From: Hyphochytrium catenoides
Taxonomy: Eukaryota; Sar; Hyphochytriomycetes; Hyphochytriales; Hyphochytriaceae
Direction of reading: 5' to 3'
DNA: 38,812 nucleotides
Assembly: GCA_900088475.1 (NCBI GenBank)
Contig: FLMG01003436.1
Location: forward strand, 77,607-116,418
Shown one piece after another: positions 1-10,598 of this stretch (within the stretch, counting starts at the first letter, position 1; every line of letters starts with the position of its first letter). A model generated the notes under the pieces. It did not search any database. It worked only from the letters and a program-made list of their open reading frames with translations, and had not been told where the DNA came from. The position numbers were made by a program, and so were the translations under genes.

Positions 1-1189
1 CGACCTGGTCGTTATCTATGACGTCCCACAATCCGTCTGACGCTACCACTATAAAGTGATCGCGCTCAAAATCCCGTTGGACTGAGAAGATTTCAGGCTC
101 GCCAGAGATGAAGGGTCGTTGGTCCTTGTCCCCAATCGCTCTAGCCACTGCCAGATTTCCGTTGACCCTGAAAGCCCCTAACCCTGAGACGGGTTGGCCC
201 TCAGGACCCTTCCAGCCATGCCACGCCACTGTGCCCCCTAACCGTTCAATTCGGTCTTTTTCTTGGCGGTCCATTGGTTTGTGGTCCCTTGTCAGCTGAA
301 CTGCCTCTCCACCATGTTTGCAAAGGACAGCCCGGCAGTCCCCCAGGTTGGCCGTCCATATGCGGTCATTCTCTAGATAAACACATGTCACCGTGGCGCC
401 CATTCGATCCAAGCTTGCGCGTCCACACACCTCGTTATCTAAGCTCTCAAATGTAGACATTAGTGCCAAACGGACGGGGTGCTGCAACTCCGGAAGCTCA
501 AGTATCGGAACGCTAGAGCTCAAAGCCTTTGACACCCTGTCGAGGATGTTCTGGTACAGCATAGGATAGAGTCTAGAGCGAAGGAACTCTGCAACTTGAG
601 CACCCCCGTGACCGTCGAACACAGCCACGAAGCGCTTATTGGGCGAGACGAAGAAGGCGTCTTCCATGTACGCCCTGTGGCCTCTGTCAGCGCAAGCACT
701 GACAATAAACTTACTGCTTTGAGATGTATCTTGCCGGCGCAAATCCCTGGCTTTGTCTCTTCGGGTTTGGCGCTTGAGCTTCTCAATTGCGTAGGCTGAC
801 TCTTGAGACTGAGCTCTTCTGCTGGTCCTTGTACGACTTTCCTTACGATCAAGAGTGCTTGGGGACCGCTCTCTGTCATCTCCTTCACACAACCCTTGAG
901 GTGCTGCCTGCGTATCTTTCACCAAATAGACCAAGAGAGCAAAAGAAGCAGCGGCAGCCTGTGCGATATTTATCCACTCTGCCGTTTGACTCCCGCATCC
1001 ATTCACTTTGAGGGTTATCCCACTCTTTTTGGCCGCAGCGGCAGTGTCTCGAGGAGGACAATGATGATATTCCAGCATCTTCTTAGCATCTGCTTTACAT
1101 TCAACGAAGGTTGGAAGGGACGGGGGTGGTCTCTTGGCGCTCTGCCCAAAGAGGAACCTCCTCCTGAGAGAGTTTCGCAAGAACGCCAT
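1..1189 (-). CDS. PP2C-family (PPM) Ser/Thr phosphatase, likely mitochondrial, C-terminus off window
   Basis: A metal-dependent protein phosphatase that would remove phosphate from Ser/Thr of substrate proteins. One uninterrupted frame of 396 codons runs from an ATG at 1187-1189 to the window edge. PPM motifs appear in order: RAYMED, FVAVFDGHGG, ATVTCVYLENDRIWTANLGD, ARAIGD and VVASDGLWDV; the Glu and Asp residues of RxxMED, DGHGG and SDGLWD are the usual metal ligands. The last part of the domain lies before base 1. The first residues (MAFLRNSLRRRFLFGQ) look like a mitochondrial presequence. A hydrophobic stretch (SFALLVYLV) follows near residue 90, then a very basic helical linker before the catalytic domain, so a membrane-anchored mitochondrial enzyme is inferred. 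No intron is visible, unlike most neighbours. The family call is firm; the localisation is inference. Confidence 0.92.
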   Translation of the reverse strand, partial: MAFLRNSLRRRFLFGQSAKRPPPSLPTFVECKADAKKMLEYHHCPPRDTAAAAKKSGITLKVNGCGSQTAEWINIAQAAAASFALLVYLVKDTQAAPQGLCEGDDRERSPSTLDRKESRTRTSRRAQSQESAYAIEKLKRQTRRDKARDLRRQDTSQSSKFIVSACADRGHRAYMEDAFFVSPNKRFVAVFDGHGGAQVAEFLRSRLYPMLYQNILDRVSKALSSSVPILELPELQHPVRLALMSTFESLDNEVCGRASLDRMGATVTCVYLENDRIWTANLGDCRAVLCKHGGEAVQLTRDHKPMDRQEKDRIERLGGTVAWHGWKGPEGQPVSGLGAFRVNGNLAVARAIGDKDQRPFISGEPEIFSVQRDFERDHFIVVASDGLWDVIDNDQV

Positions 1190-1424
1190 GGAGCTGACGG
1201 ATCACCAGCTGTGCCAACTAGACATCGGTAATGTTCCTACAAGCAACTTTTACATAGCCCACCAATAAGTCAAGACCAGCAGCCGACAATCAGACGGAGA
1301 GTCGCCTCCTTGAGCATCTTAAGCGCCTCCGGCTGCGTGAGAACTCCTCGAACGCCTACGAGATCCTGAAGAGAACTATGAACCCTCGCCTCGCCTTCGA
1401 CTCCGCCTCGAAGCCTAGGCCTTA
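1188..1424 (+). CDS. Small helical protein of unknown function, two exons
   Basis: Exons 1188-1227 and 1283-1424 join across a 55-nt GT-AG intron (1228-1282) into about 60 residues. The protein starts MELTDHQLCQLDI, continues with ADNQTESRLLEHLKRL and NAYEILKRTMNPRLAF, and ends in TAA at 1422-1424. It is charged and predicted helical. I do not recognise it. The frame crosses the intron cleanly (ATC G|CC), which is the main support. Its ATG overlaps the start codon of the opposite-strand phosphatase. The frame is also open upstream of this ATG, so the true start could differ. A further open stretch after an AG at 1456 (MIEDKHAMKDLTEIVGG, stop near 1515) might be an extra exon, but I see no suitable donor before the TAA. 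Confidence 0.4.
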
Positions 1425-3240
1425 AGATGAATGAGTTGGACTGACTTGTGCCCTAGATATCAATGATAGAAGACAAGCACGCCATGAAGGATCTCACGGA
1501 GATCGTGGGAGGATAAATCACTTCTGCACGCGATCCTTCCTCAAATTCAACATAGGGAGCGTCAGAACCCTCTCGATTTCTGATCGGAAAGACGTTATTA
1601 CCGACAACATCCATCTAAAAGACTCATATTCAGATTGTGGCGATAATCGGCACCAGATAACGGACGGATAGACTGCAATCAATCCTTCAGAATAAAACTC
1701 TGCCCAGTTAATCTGAGGTGATATGCACACTCTTCTCCCTACTTTGGCTCCTGCCTCTGACAGCGCGTCGGCGCTACAGATGCTTCCACCTTTCACCTTA
1801 GTCCAATGCAGCTGTTGCTACTCCTGTATGAATGAATAGACAGCGGAGGCCTCTTTGCACTTTGGTGACTACGGCCACTTTCGCTTGAGGAGCACAGCTT
1901 TAAAAAATAAGCTGATATACTTTGGAATGCTCGTTTCAATCCTCCTCTTATCCAAATAGTTGTGATGGCTGTTCCATCACCCATCGACGAGTCTTCATTG
2001 AAGAATATATTGATGGGAGAGCTCATCTAGAGCTTCGGGAGCTGTGTATTATCCTGAAGTGCATTGGCAGAGAGTTAACTCCTACCTTCCAATCGGGACA
2101 TAAGGTATTAGGTTTCATTCTTCCTTTGACGGTTGTTGGATAAGACGAAGAAAGTGGAGACGTTTTTTGCCTTGGATCTCAAGAGTCAATCAAGCAACTG
2201 AATCCTGTCACTAATGACATAAACGAACCCAGCGGGGTACTTGATCCACACATGGGACGCCAAAATGGCCTGAGTGGGCCAAAAGGCTAATCACGCCAAG
2301 TCTCTGGACAAGTGTCTGGTCCACTTCTTCTCCAATATCTATTCCTTCTATCTAAGAGACGAGCACTCGATCTTCTCCCTCGGCTAACTTCCCTAATGCT
2401 ACTAAGGAAATGTCGAGCCTTTACTAACTAAAGAAAAGCTTATTGACTCTTCCCAGTCAGCGGGGAAGTATCGGAAGGTTTACTGTCTCTCATTGTCAAC
2501 AAGTTCCATGTGAATCTAGTTCCTAGCTCTAAGTAGGCAGCGAGTATTCTTCTGGTTGGCAGCTTGGGATTCCGACGGCCCCTTGCTGACTGCTGTCCTC
2601 CGTGAAGAGATCTTCACATGGATCTTCATCTCTCGAGAACAACTGTGGAGAGCTCTACTTTATAATGAGGGCAGGAGACCCGCTAACGGTAATCTATACA
2701 AACACAGCTTACATCGTACGAACCTTCTCCAACATTAACAGACAGTTTAACCGTACATATTCCGCCTCACACGTCCTTCCACTGTATCTTTTACTAGGCC
2801 AAGGTCATGATAAAAGTTGAATCTTGACCAGGTGGCTTCTGATGATGGAAGAGGAGAGACAACTAGGTGCGAGAGGCAGAGGTCAACAGACAGAGCAGAG
2901 AGATAAGCATGAAATCTGTCCCATTAGCCATATGAGGAGAGACAGAGAAGGTGATAGAGAGGAAGGCAACTAGGGGTAGGATGCGAACCTCTGTCCCTTT
3001 CAACAATGCATCGCGTCACTCTCTTCAACAATGCCGTGACCTCTGTCTTCCTCCTCGCCGATTCTGCGAGCATCCTTTCATGCAGTGGCGAGGTGAGACG
3101 CCAGAAAGACATTCTCATCGCCAAGTATCGCCTGTCCCTGAGCTGAGACAAAAGGGTGCTAAGACCGAGTCACATAAGAACCGCGGAGTCAGTTAAGAGC
3201 GATAGAAGTAGAGCCCGATAAGAGCAGAGACAGAAAGGAG
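1425..3240. other. Stretch with no recognised gene
   Basis: No frame here resembles a known family. The longest open stretches are on the minus strand at 1518-1796 and 1793-2026 and on the plus strand at 1922-2143. The plus one ends in a charged segment (FIEEYIDGRAHLELREL) followed by a possible donor (AAG|GTATTA near 2105). From about 2200 to 2500 there are short coding-like pieces broken by stops. A purine-rich strand (gagagacag motifs) runs from about 2840 to 3240, just upstream of the malate synthase start, and may be its leader or promoter. Confidence 0.4.
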
Positions 3241-6200
3241 ATGGAACTCTATAGCTTCCTTCCCTTGGACGAGGCGTCGGTCTCTGTTGGAGAGAGGTTG
3301 CGTGCTCACCCTCAACTCTCAGAGTTCGTGACAACGGAGCTATTACCTGGACTCGGTAACAGTTCTCCTCCAGTGAAAGCACTCAGTCGTTTATTTTTCC
3401 AATTGAGTTACTCCTCCCTCACCTCATTTATGCATGGCCAAAGCCTGGTCGCAATGGGCAGGACTAGAAGAAGATCATCTTCTCTAGTCCAGTCAAACAT
3501 TTCTGTGTCTATCTCCACGCCGTCGTCTTCCACATATGTGCAACTGGTGCAACTATCAAGTTCATCGTCCTATGGGCCCTCCCACTCTACCAACTCTGAG
3601 TCTAGCCTTTGCATCCGTTATACCTGTTCTGGCCAGGAAGCCTAACACTCAGTCTCTGGTTCTCTCCCCCACCCTCCCTCTTATATCCTCCATATTCTGG
3701 TTCTTTCAGACATCACGCCAGAGCAATTCTGGGGTTGTCTCTCTTCTCTGGTAACGCAGTTTGCGGGAGAAAATAGCAAGCTGCTGCAGGTATTGATGTC
3801 TGTGACGGAACGCTCTCCTTTTGCTCCGTCTCCGCCACCCTCCTCTCCCCTCTTGAATTTGCTGTCTCCCTGCACATCTCTCTGCTCATCTTATGTAATA
3901 CACCTCTCTCTCTCCTCAGGCACTTTAGTTTTTTGTTCTTCCGTTGGTTGGTGCCTCGGCTGTCGCCTTTTTTTTCGTCCTTTCCTTATCGTCTCTTGAC
4001 CGCCATCTGCATGAGCTACATGCTCCCAATGTTGGGCCTAATCACCTCAAGGAATCAATCTAACCTTTGTGCTATCTTGCTCTGTCTTTTGGTACCTTAC
4101 CGCTCACTCTCACGTCTCCCTTGCTTCACGACCTAGATAAGGGACTCGCTTCAGAAGCAGATTGACCAATGGCATAGAAAGCGTGAGACGGTAACAAGAG
4201 AGGAGACACAAGCATCTAATGGAGTTGAAACAGAGAGAAGTGCAGAAACGGAAGAGCCAGAAGCTTACGAAAAGTTTCTAAGACAGATTGGTTACCTATC
4301 TCCTGCTACAGAAGGGAACTTTACAATCTCTTCCTCCCCGGTTGACGAAGAGATGGCGAAGGTTCCTGCTCCTCAGCTCGTGGTAAGGGTCTTTGCTCTA
4401 TTCCTTTCGTAATCCGTACCCCTTCATCTCGAGCGTGAGGCGCTCGCTCAGACCCGACGGTGTGTAAAACGATACGGGGGTCTGAATCTTACTCCTTTAC
4501 GATGAAGTTGTACGGTAGACAGGCGACCTGATACCTAGCATTATCGAGAATATTTCTGGCAATCGACCTTCTCCTCTTAATCACTCTCTCAAACATTTTA
4601 CCTTTAGGTGCCAATCAAGAACGCCCGCTTTGCTATCAATGCTGCCAATGCTAGGTGGGGGAGCCTGCTTAACGCTTTGTATGGTACTAACGCCATTGCT
4701 CAAGACAAGAAAGAGACTGAAGAAGCAAAAAGCAGCACGGATGGGCTGTCGCCTACTAGAGTCGGCAAAGTCTTCTCATTCCTCTACCGCTTCTTAGATC
4801 AGGTTCTGCCTTTGGAGGGAGGAAAGAGCTTCGGTCAACTTAGCTCGGTCTCGCTAAGCCGGGAAGGCCGCGGGTATCGCCTGCACTTTTACCTCAGCAA
4901 CGGAGAGCAAGGAGGGGACACACGGAGCTGCCCGGTCCATCTGCTGGACTCATCAAAATTTGTTGGCTTTACTCTGCAAGACTCTTGTCCGTCGTCCTCG
5001 CTTCCTTCCTCTGAGACTATTGAGCAACACCAACTTCGCTCACTCTTTTTCAAAAACAATGGACTCCTTTTTGAAATCCGGCTGACGAGGGATGCAGACA
5101 GGAAAGGCGTTGCAGCCTTGAACACGCTGGGGATTGAGGATGTAGTCATGGAAGCTGCCACTACGGTTATTCAGGTGAGAGTGGCGGAAAGAGATAACCA
5201 TCCTGTGGTTGCTGCTCAATATGTCTGTGGAAAACCATTACTACTACCTCTTGGAGATTGCGTAGCTAATGGAGCCCTGCTATTTCTGGTCTCCGCGCTC
5301 AGGATTTTGAGGATTCTGTATCTGCGGTGGACGTGGAGGACAAACTGCTTGTCTACCGACATTGGCTTCAGCTCATGAAAGGAGATATATCATGTTCTTT
5401 CTCAAAGGGAGGACGGCAGATAAAGAGAACGCTCAATGGGGATATCAAGTTTATCGCGGCTGAGGATGGGAGCCATAGAGTTCATAAAGGGACAAGTTTG
5501 CTTCTGGCAAGAAATAATGGTTAGCTACTTGCTGCAATATTTCGAACTTACAAGATGGTTGGGTCTTACGTTCAGGATTATGCTATTTGCTTGCTCTCCC
5601 ATGATTCTTCTTCTTCCGCTGAATCCCGCATTTCCGAGCCCTGCCTGTTGTCTTCGCATCTATCCTGCACCTTTGCGTTTGGCTTAAGGCCTCGTTTGAG
5701 CGCTGATGACGTTCTTTGAGTTAACCTGGCTTCTGATTTGGTCTTGCTGGTTATCTCTAGGCCTGCACATGTATACGAACATAGTGACTGCGGCAGTGAG
5801 TTCAAGCTCTGCCCCAGACTCTTACGGCCTGGTTCCTGAAGGGTTTCTGGACGCGCTTATCACTGTGGTAGCGTCTATGCACGATGGACAGGCTAGGTAC
5901 AAATGCTCTCTACATCTGTGATTAGTGCCTTCCATGAACTGTTTTGGCTTTCGCTTTATGTTCCATTTTGGCTCGTTCCTGCTGCACTCCAAAGCCCCGT
6001 TCGAGGTTTAAATTTGCGGATTCCCATCCCCTTTCTACACATGGGTAGAAGTGACTGTCTGTTACTGCAGTCTGGGTCTCACACCACTGAGAACTATCTC
6101 ATCAAGTTCAATGTGAAGTTTAATTGCATTCTTGGTACTTAACTTTATAAAGCGCCTTTGCATGCCTTTCTCTGACGGTTACTAATCGACTCGCACGTGC

Positions 6201-8282
6201 AGTTCTCGTCTTGCCAACAGTAAGGAGGGAAACATCTACATTGTGAAGCCCAAGCTCCATGGGCCGGACGAAGTGTCTTTCACGTGCTCACTTTTGTCTG
6301 CCCTGGAGCAACATTTGAGGCTACGACCAAACTCCATAAAGCTTGGTATCATGGACGAAGAAAGAAGAACCTCTGCTTCCCTGCTCGAGTGTGTTAGAAG
6401 AGGGAAGGATCGCGTCGCATTCATTAATACAGGGTTCATGGACCGAACGGGAGATGAAATTCACACCAGCATGGAGAAGGGCCCTATGAAGAGGAAAGAC
6501 GGAATCAAGAGGGAAGCATGGCTTGACGCCTATGAAAGTACGAACATCGTTGCCAACTATGGAGAGCCTAGACCCATATAGAGTTAGCTGCAAGATATAG
6601 ATTGATGGGATAAAGAAGATAGTTTGCCTAAGAGAGGAGAGAGACAAGAGCTCCGAGATGAGGAAAGGAAAGCAAATGACAAACCCGGCAATGAGAAGCT
6701 GATGAGACCATGCCCTAACTCTTTGACTTTTGTCACTTCAGAGCTGAATGTGGCGGTGGGTTTGAAGTGCGGCTTTAGTGGACGGGCCCAAATTGGTAAA
6801 GGTAAGCTCCCAGAACTCTCCCTGAAGCAATGGTTGATTGCATCCTATAACAATGCCACCTGCGGTACAGGGATGTGGGCCCAACCTGATGATATGGCAG
6901 GACTGCTTGCATCAAAAGTTGAGCACTTGAAGGCTGGAGCGACTACAGCCTGGGTTCCTTCACCTACAGCTGCTGTCATTCACGCCCTTCACTACCATCA
7001 GGTGAGAATGGCTCTGCTCCTGAGATCTTTGTATAGATTCTGAGTTACCTCATCTTCTCAATGGCAGGCTGGCTGTTCTTTGCGTGTAGATCTCTCTGCC
7101 TGCGTGTCTTATCCACGTGCATCCACCTTGCTCTATGGGGGTAGTACCCTTTTCAGTGAGGGTCTTTTGTTGCTTGTCCTACTCTGTCCTACATGGCTTC
7201 CACCTCACTCACTTTCTCTGCGTGGCTTCCATCTCACTCACTTTCTGTGGTTATTGCTGTCCTAATGCCTTTTAGCGCTAACAGCTATTTCGCTCATTAA
7301 TTTTGCTTCATTCGGCCCTTGTCTTCCAATAGGTTGATGTGTTCAGTGTCCACCAAAAACTTCTGTCGAACCCTATGCCCTGCTCTCTGTCAGATCTGCT
7401 ACGTCCTCCTCTCGTGAAGGAAAAGCTGCAGGACGAAGAAGTGAGGGAAGAGCTTTACAGCTGCTGCCAGGCTATACTTGGATATGTGTGTAGATGGGTA
7501 GATCAGGGTATCGGCTGCTCCAAGGTAAATGTTGTGTCAACTAAGCTTTAGTCCAACTAAACTCGCCCGCATGTTAGCATTCTCCATCCTGGCCAAGATC
7601 CATGGCTACATTAGGTGCCGTCCCTCAGCCCTCAAGTACTGATCTCCTGGCTCCTTCCCGTTAAATTCTCTACCCTGCATAGGTTCCGGACATTCACAAC
7701 ATCAATCTAATGGAAGATAGAGCTACACTAAGGATCAACGCACAGCTTCTGGCTAACTGGCTCAGACATGGCGTTATATCCAAGGAAGAGGTGGGTGGTT
7801 GTAGGTGTGAGGCGTTCTATTCGATCTATTCTGAAGTGCACTCTTTCCAGCTGTGATCAGCAGGAAGTGGGCCACCCTTGCTTCTTTAAGCGAAGTCTAT
7901 TGCTCTAATCAGTAACCTCCTTTCATTTCTTGCAAGCAGGTTCAGGAGGCCTTTTTAGCTGTTTCCTCGCTTGTGGATGAGCAAAATGCAGGGGATGGAG
8001 GTCATTGCACCATATCGGATATCCCATCTGCCTCCCTGAGTTTTCAAGCAGCGCTGGAGCTCGTCTACGAGGTGAGGGGTCATGATAGATATAGAGCTGC
8101 TTCTTCCTCACTTGGGGACGTATGGCCCATGTCACGATCTCTCTCTCTCGTTGTAAACATGAGATTTTGCCCACTTACGCCTCCTTCTTCGGCAGGGCTG
8201 CAATGTACCTAATGGATACACCGAGTACACTTTGCACCAGAAGAGACTCCAAGCTAAGGCGAAGCAGGCGAAGAAGCAGTAA
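3241..8282 (+). CDS. Malate synthase, isoform G
   Basis: Condenses glyoxylate and acetyl-CoA to malate in the glyoxylate shunt or glycolate metabolism. Thirteen exons (3241-3355, 3710-3789, 4137-4382, 4608-5174, 5303-5519, 5761-5896, 6203-6537, 6742-6801, 6871-7001, 7333-7524, 7683-7790, 7940-8071, 8196-8282) give 801 residues, all phases consistent. Isoform-G blocks appear in order: [117 protein letters not shown] and [19 protein letters not shown]. The Mg-binding Glu and Asp (MDEER, GFMDR) and the catalytic-base Asp (MEDRAT) of the family are kept. The protein is longer than the usual ~720-residue bacterial enzyme, mainly through inserts. It ends KQAKKQ, so there is no SKL-type peroxisomal signal, and there is no obvious mitochondrial leader. 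The gene is tail-to-tail with the ankyrin gene, about 96 nt apart. Confidence 0.96.
7192..7249 (+). repeat. 29-bp tandem duplication inside a malate synthase intron
   Basis: Two adjacent 29-base copies (7192-7220 and 7221-7249) share the core tggcttcca-ctcactcactttct and differ at three positions. They lie in the pyrimidine-rich intron between exons 9 and 10. Confidence 0.85.
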
Positions 8283-8378
8283 CTGAGAATTTTCCATTAC
8301 GCTTGCTATAGGGGCTTACAAGTCACACTAAGAAGACAGATACGAAACTTCAGGGGCCTTGCCCCTACCAATAACTTA

Positions 8379-9535
8379 TTAGCAGCCAGCTGAAAAGCTT
8401 AGTCCAGGATGCTCTGCAATCAAAGCAGAAGCTTCTTCCTCAAAGTGGACTTCTTTGTCACTCTTTGGGCGCCTCCAAGTATCTCGTGCTCCATTCTGCA
8501 GCAAGAGAGACTCCAAAAGTTCCATGTGGTCTCCAGGAGCCGCCAATCGAAGGAGGTTCAACGGCATGACTTCATTCTTCGAGAAAGCATGCAAGAACAT
8601 AGACCGCCGTCAAAGCAGGCATCAGGGGAACAGGGAGAGACTAGTTTCAGTTGCCAGGAGTGAAGGAAAGCCAAGGACGGGCTAGCGAAGGCAAAGGAAA
8701 ACTAGGCTTCGAGATGGGAAGTAAAGAACTATAACAGCTGCCAGACCTTTGCGACTGCATTGACGTCACTACCGAGGGTGACGAGTAAAGCTCCAAGCCC
8801 AGACAGATTCTTGGCGCAGGCAACGTGAAGCGGGGTGTAATAGTCTTCCTCTCTCTAGAGCAGCGGAGCACATGAGACTGGGACCCGTTACAAACATCAT
8901 TTAGACGTAGTCGCAGTAGTGCCATGCCCGGGGATGGCAGGAACATTTGTAAGTAGAAGCAGGGGTCTCCTACCTGAGTGTTGACGTCAAGGCCCTGGCT
9001 GACCAGAAACCTTACGACAGGCTGATATTTCTCTTCATCGCCTTCCTCCGCTGCCGTGTCGAGTATCATGAAGAGTAAAGGTTTCAGAGCGGGACTCTCG
9101 GGGACAGAGAACCCGTTGCTAGTCATAAAGCGCAAGATGTCAAGACGGGGCTGTAGGGCGGCGTCTATGAAGCTTCGAGCCACATGCCAGTAAGGTACAT
9201 CTTCCTATGACAATGATGAAGTTGGCGGGATACCAGATGAGAAATATGAGGTCAGGGTTTATACAGAGGCATCAACCCCTCCAATTCCTCCTGTCCAACG
9301 ACAGCATTGGGGCTTGTGAACGATTCCTGATATGCTTCATCGACATTGGTTTTACCTTTGTCAGCCTCCCCGTGAACTCGCGAAGGCCTCTCAGATCGCC
9401 TTCCCGTATCAATTGATACAGCTGCCGACCGCGCCGCATCTTCTCGTCTGCGGCCTCGGGGTTTACTCCACGAAGAAAGTCAAGTTTCTCCATGTGAAGG
9501 TGCAGCGACTCAGGCTGCCCGAAGGCCATTGTCAC
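8379..9535 (-). CDS. Ankyrin-repeat protein
   Basis: Four exons in transcript order (9535-9356, 9204-8974, 8854-8747, 8576-8379) give 238 residues with in-phase junctions. The ankyrin pattern is clearest in DYYTPLHVACAKNLSGLGAL followed by LVTLGSDVNAVAK; an earlier unit reads RFLVSQGLDVNTQ and a later one NEVMPLNLLRLAAPGDHMEL. About three to four degenerate repeats occupy residues 45-210, so the protein is probably a small protein-binding scaffold. The partner cannot be read from sequence. The N-terminal part (EKMRRGRQLYQLIREGDLRG) is the start of the first repeat. The third donor is GTCTGG, an uncommon form, but the junction (VAK|NEVMPL) restores a repeat. The start could be the ATG at 9535 or one two codons later. 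Confidence 0.8.
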
Positions 9536-9675
9536 AGATTCACAGAAGCCTTGACTAGCTGTTTATTGCCGGAGAGCAATTCCTTTTGCCTCTAACAGCT
9601 AGTTCGAACTGCACTAGCTAGGAGGGCATCACTATTGGCTTCTGAAGTAACTCTTCGTAAGTCCGCGAGGCCTAG

Positions 9676-9939
9676 ATGAAAGTTAGGGTTTCCAAGGTAA
9701 CCATCCCTCGAGCATCTACTACGGTGTGTCACTATCTTTTGCGCACGCAGGTGTGCACTATCACCTTCCTGCTTCTCGCCACGGATTCAGTCGCGGGCGC
9801 CTGCCGAGCGCAAAGTGCAGCCGCGAAGGAGACGCTGCTGGTCTCCCCTTCCGTTCAGGGATCTGAAGACGATGGGTTGACAGCTTCTCTTCATCCTTCT
9901 GTCCTTTCATCAAGTTCCGAGGGGAGGTGTGAAGGTTGA
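9676..9939 (+). CDS. Possible small secreted protein
   Basis: An open frame from ATG 9676 contains a 55-nt segment with GT and AG ends (gtaaccatcc to gcacgcag). Removing it joins MKVRVSK to VCTITFLLLATDSVAGACRA, giving a typical signal peptide with a positive start, hydrophobic core and small-residue cleavage region. The remainder is short, Ser/Ala-rich and acidic and stops at 9937-9939. No family is recognised. It lies divergent from the ankyrin gene, about 140 nt away. It could also be chance or a first exon of a longer gene. Confidence 0.28.
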   Translation: MKVRVSKVTIPRASTTVCHYLLRTQVCTITFLLLATDSVAGACRAQSAAAKETLLVSPSVQGSEDDGLTASLHPSVLSSSSEGRCEG

Positions 9940-10598
9940 AGCTGGAAGGAAAGGGGAGTGTCCTACTGAGTGATAATCACATCCAGATTCTTATCTACTT
10001 GATTCTTCGGGAAGGAAAACAAGGAAACAAAGGATGGTCGTTAGCGGACTTACCGCTATCTAGGGGTTAGCGGCAACTCGGTGGCTGGTGTGGAAGAATG
10101 ACTGTGAGGCGTTATTATCCGTCATCAAGTGATGGACAATGGGGCCACTGGACTGGAGAAGAGGCAGCTCTACCCAAGAGAGTTCTGAAGAAAGAGGAGG
10201 CCTTTCTAAGCCCAGTGTTAGGTTGAAGACGGGAAGAGGAGGAGAGAGGGAAATGCCGCCTGCTTACCGGCTTTCTTCGTTAGGCAAGTCTTTGGTAAGA
10301 TATTTTTAAAGTTGGAAGGGACGAGGGAGGGAAAGGGCATCACACTGGGGGTAGATTCCATGAGGGACGGAAGGTTCGGCTTTGCATCTCTAGCCCACAG
10401 TAGGGCGGCTGGGCTCCCAAGTAGGCTTGCCTTACTATGACTGAAGACCTCTGAAAGCCATAATCTGGGCCAGAGTCCCGTCCTTCTCTACTTGTTAAAG
10501 GCGGAGACAAACATCAAGGCCAGTGGGGCGAAACGAATCCGCTGTGATTCAATCTCTTTAAAGTCTTGTCCGCCGCCTGATCAAGGCATCCTGCAGTG
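9940..10598. other. Intergenic stretch upstream of the REXO4-like gene
   Basis: No gene is recognised. The sequence is purine-rich on the plus strand (gaagaggaggagag types) with scattered stops in all frames. It probably holds the leader and promoter of the exonuclease gene starting at 10599. Confidence 0.4.

Noticed and set aside
520-888. Minus-strand 122-codon frame inside the phosphatase gene
   Set aside because: It is an alternative frame of the PP2C coding sequence, which carries all the family motifs in the other frame.
2970-3000. tRNA T-arm-like sequence (reverse of ggatgcgaacc)
   Set aside because: The stem does not pair and no anticodon or acceptor arms are present.
2924-3151. Minus-strand 75-codon frame upstream of malate synthase
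   Set aside because: No family, no splice support, and a biased purine/pyrimidine composition.
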